Shown piece by piece: positions 63,143 to 64,000 of a stretch of 64,000 bases of DNA. Positions within the stretch are counted from its first letter, which is position 1. Each line of letters begins with the position of its first letter. Under the pieces are notes generated by a model. The model had not been told where the DNA came from. It saw nothing but the letters and a program-made list of their open reading frames with translations, and did no database searches. Source of the stretch: Mesorhizobium sp. Root552 (lineage in GTDB: Bacteria; Pseudomonadota; Alphaproteobacteria; Rhizobiales; Rhizobiaceae); contig NZ_LMFV01000045.1 in NCBI RefSeq assembly GCF_001427285.1, positions 15,676-79,675 on the forward strand. The letters are read 5' to 3'. The translations under genes were made by a program, and so were the position numbers.

Positions 63143-64000
63143 GTGTTACATCGCCCGGAACTTGGCTACTACGACGAAGGACAGGACTTCGCTGCTGCCA
63201 CATTCTATGAAAAGTCGCTCAACGCGCCCGGCCATGCGCGGATGCTGCCGCCTTCCGCCTTTCGCTCCCGGGTTTTCCCGTTGCTGGAAGACGAGGTGAT
63301 TTGGGCGAAAGACTGGGTTTGTGTCGGCTGCGAGCAACAAATTTCCAATGCCGGAGACCTGCTTCCGTTTACGGTAGGGGTTCACGGAATCCACGTTCAG
63401 AGAACTTCCGATGGCTTTGAAGCCCGGTTCAACAAGGCTCAGCACGGAGGCTGCCGGATAATACCGGCGCAATGCCAGACCGGCACGAAGACGCGATGCT
63501 CATTTACTTCGTGCGGTTACAGCAGGGACCGTGATGTCATACCTGCAACCGATCTGGGTAGCGATACACCCGAGATGCATCAGTATCTGGGGCTGCAACC
63601 GGACCGGCTTCTCAAGGCGCAAGTCGCGTCGTTGCATTCCCTCCTGTTCGTCAATCTTGATCCTTCAACGCCGCTTCCAGCCCGTTCATGGGACGAACTT
63701 GGTTCTTTTGGATTCTTCGACGGTGACAGGCAAGTTCGCCGTGCCGGCAAATGGCTGGAATACGATGCCAACTGGAAATTACTCGGCCAACACCTGACCC
63801 GCGGCATGACGATCTCGGCAAGCGACGACGACGGCTGGATCGTAACCGAGAGTTCCGACAGTTCGCCGGTCATGAGAGCTGCCTGGCTGTTTCCAAACCT
63901 GGTTCTGATCAAGGCGGGAGACGAGACCTGCGTGATCGTCCTGCAGCCAACGGCAGTCGGGCGCACAATGTGCCGAATTGGCATATACGGCCCAAATCCA
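63143..64000 (+). CDS. Rieske-oxygenase-like protein with missing metal ligands (partial)
   Basis: At least 286 residues, open at the window edge. GTG start behind GAGGTAAGCC. The N-terminus follows ring-hydroxylating oxygenase alpha subunits (FRSRVFPLLEDEVIWAKDWVCVGCEQQISNAGDLLPFTVG). In the Rieske motif C-x-H-x17-C-x2-H, residues 99-122 read A-x-H-x17-C-x2-T, so one Cys and one His are lost. The catalytic domain (NWKLLGQHL at 210-218, WLFPNLVLI, LQPTAVGRTMCRI) also lacks the usual His pair after NWK. The reading frame is intact and lies 75 bases after dmfA2. It may be a catalytically dead or repurposed homologue; function unknown. Confidence 0.7.
   Translation, partial: MLHRPELGYYDEGQDFAAATFYEKSLNAPGHARMLPPSAFRSRVFPLLEDEVIWAKDWVCVGCEQQISNAGDLLPFTVGVHGIHVQRTSDGFEARFNKAQHGGCRIIPAQCQTGTKTRCSFTSCGYSRDRDVIPATDLGSDTPEMHQYLGLQPDRLLKAQVASLHSLLFVNLDPSTPLPARSWDELGSFGFFDGDRQVRRAGKWLEYDANWKLLGQHLTRGMTISASDDDGWIVTESSDSSPVMRAAWLFPNLVLIKAGDETCVIVLQPTAVGRTMCRIGIYGPNP

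Overview
The window is 64 kb of high-GC chromosome from an alphaproteobacterium, most likely a Rhizobiales/Phyllobacteriaceae member of the Mesorhizobium-Aminobacter type. The evidence is a permuted two-piece tmRNA with the tag ANDNYAEARLAA, alphaproteobacterial marker families (SspB-alpha, DUF4169, DUF2853, BA14K, DUF4424), the thyA...folA-hflKC-DUF2065-degP order, and abundant intergenic palindromic repeats. This taxonomic call is inference; no 16S gene is present.

Layout. 0-12.5 kb: a repeat, a DUF5990 gene, uvrD-type helicase, small membrane and hypothetical genes, a thioesterase, a GlcD-like FAD dehydrogenase, a giant AsmA protein, and a minus-strand RHH/DUF4169/SspB block beside an AAA kinase-like ATPase. 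12.5-13.1 kb: permuted ssrA. 13.1-20 kb: DUF2853 and thyA, then a block (mop, modABC, modE-like, cobF, DUF4424) that separates thyA from folA; a second partial 3' end of thyA marks its left edge. 20.4-29.6 kb: folA, hflK, hflC, DUF2065, degP, ddl, GNAT, serB, miaA and a membrane diguanylate cyclase. 29.6-30.7 kb: a 1 kb intergenic region packed with repeats. 30.7-46 kb: HerA-like ATPase; ilvI-ilvH behind a leader-peptide attenuator; LysE exporter; cobalt-type nitrile hydratase (alpha, beta, accessory); RecD-like helicase; pdxJ; kup; a flavin monooxygenase; a TetR regulator; ilvC. 46-53.3 kb: PilZ and BA14K proteins, an exonuclease/phosphatase-fold protein, a Nudix-like protein, a MacAB-type efflux system, PhzF and tRNA-Lys(CTT).

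53.4-64 kb is the most distinctive accessory region. A five-gene urea/amide-type ABC importer (urtABCDE-like) lies beside an orphan NarL-type response regulator. The regulator is divergent from genes for N,N-dimethylformamidase (small and large subunits). These are followed by a Rieske-oxygenase-like gene whose visible 286 residues lack two of the four Rieske ligands and the usual mononuclear-iron histidines. The likely job is import and hydrolysis of N,N-dimethylformamide or related short amides to formate plus dimethylamine. The locus runs off the right edge, so downstream steps cannot be judged.

Themes: nitrile and amide nitrogen use (nitrile hydratase, dimethylformamidase, amide importer); branched-chain amino-acid synthesis split over two loci (attenuated ilvIH and distant ilvC); molybdate uptake with its own ModE-like regulator and operator; envelope protein quality control (hflKC-degP under a heat-shock-like promoter). 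Eight or so members of one palindromic repeat family sit just 3' of genes. I see no prophage, integrase, complete insertion sequence or CRISPR array.
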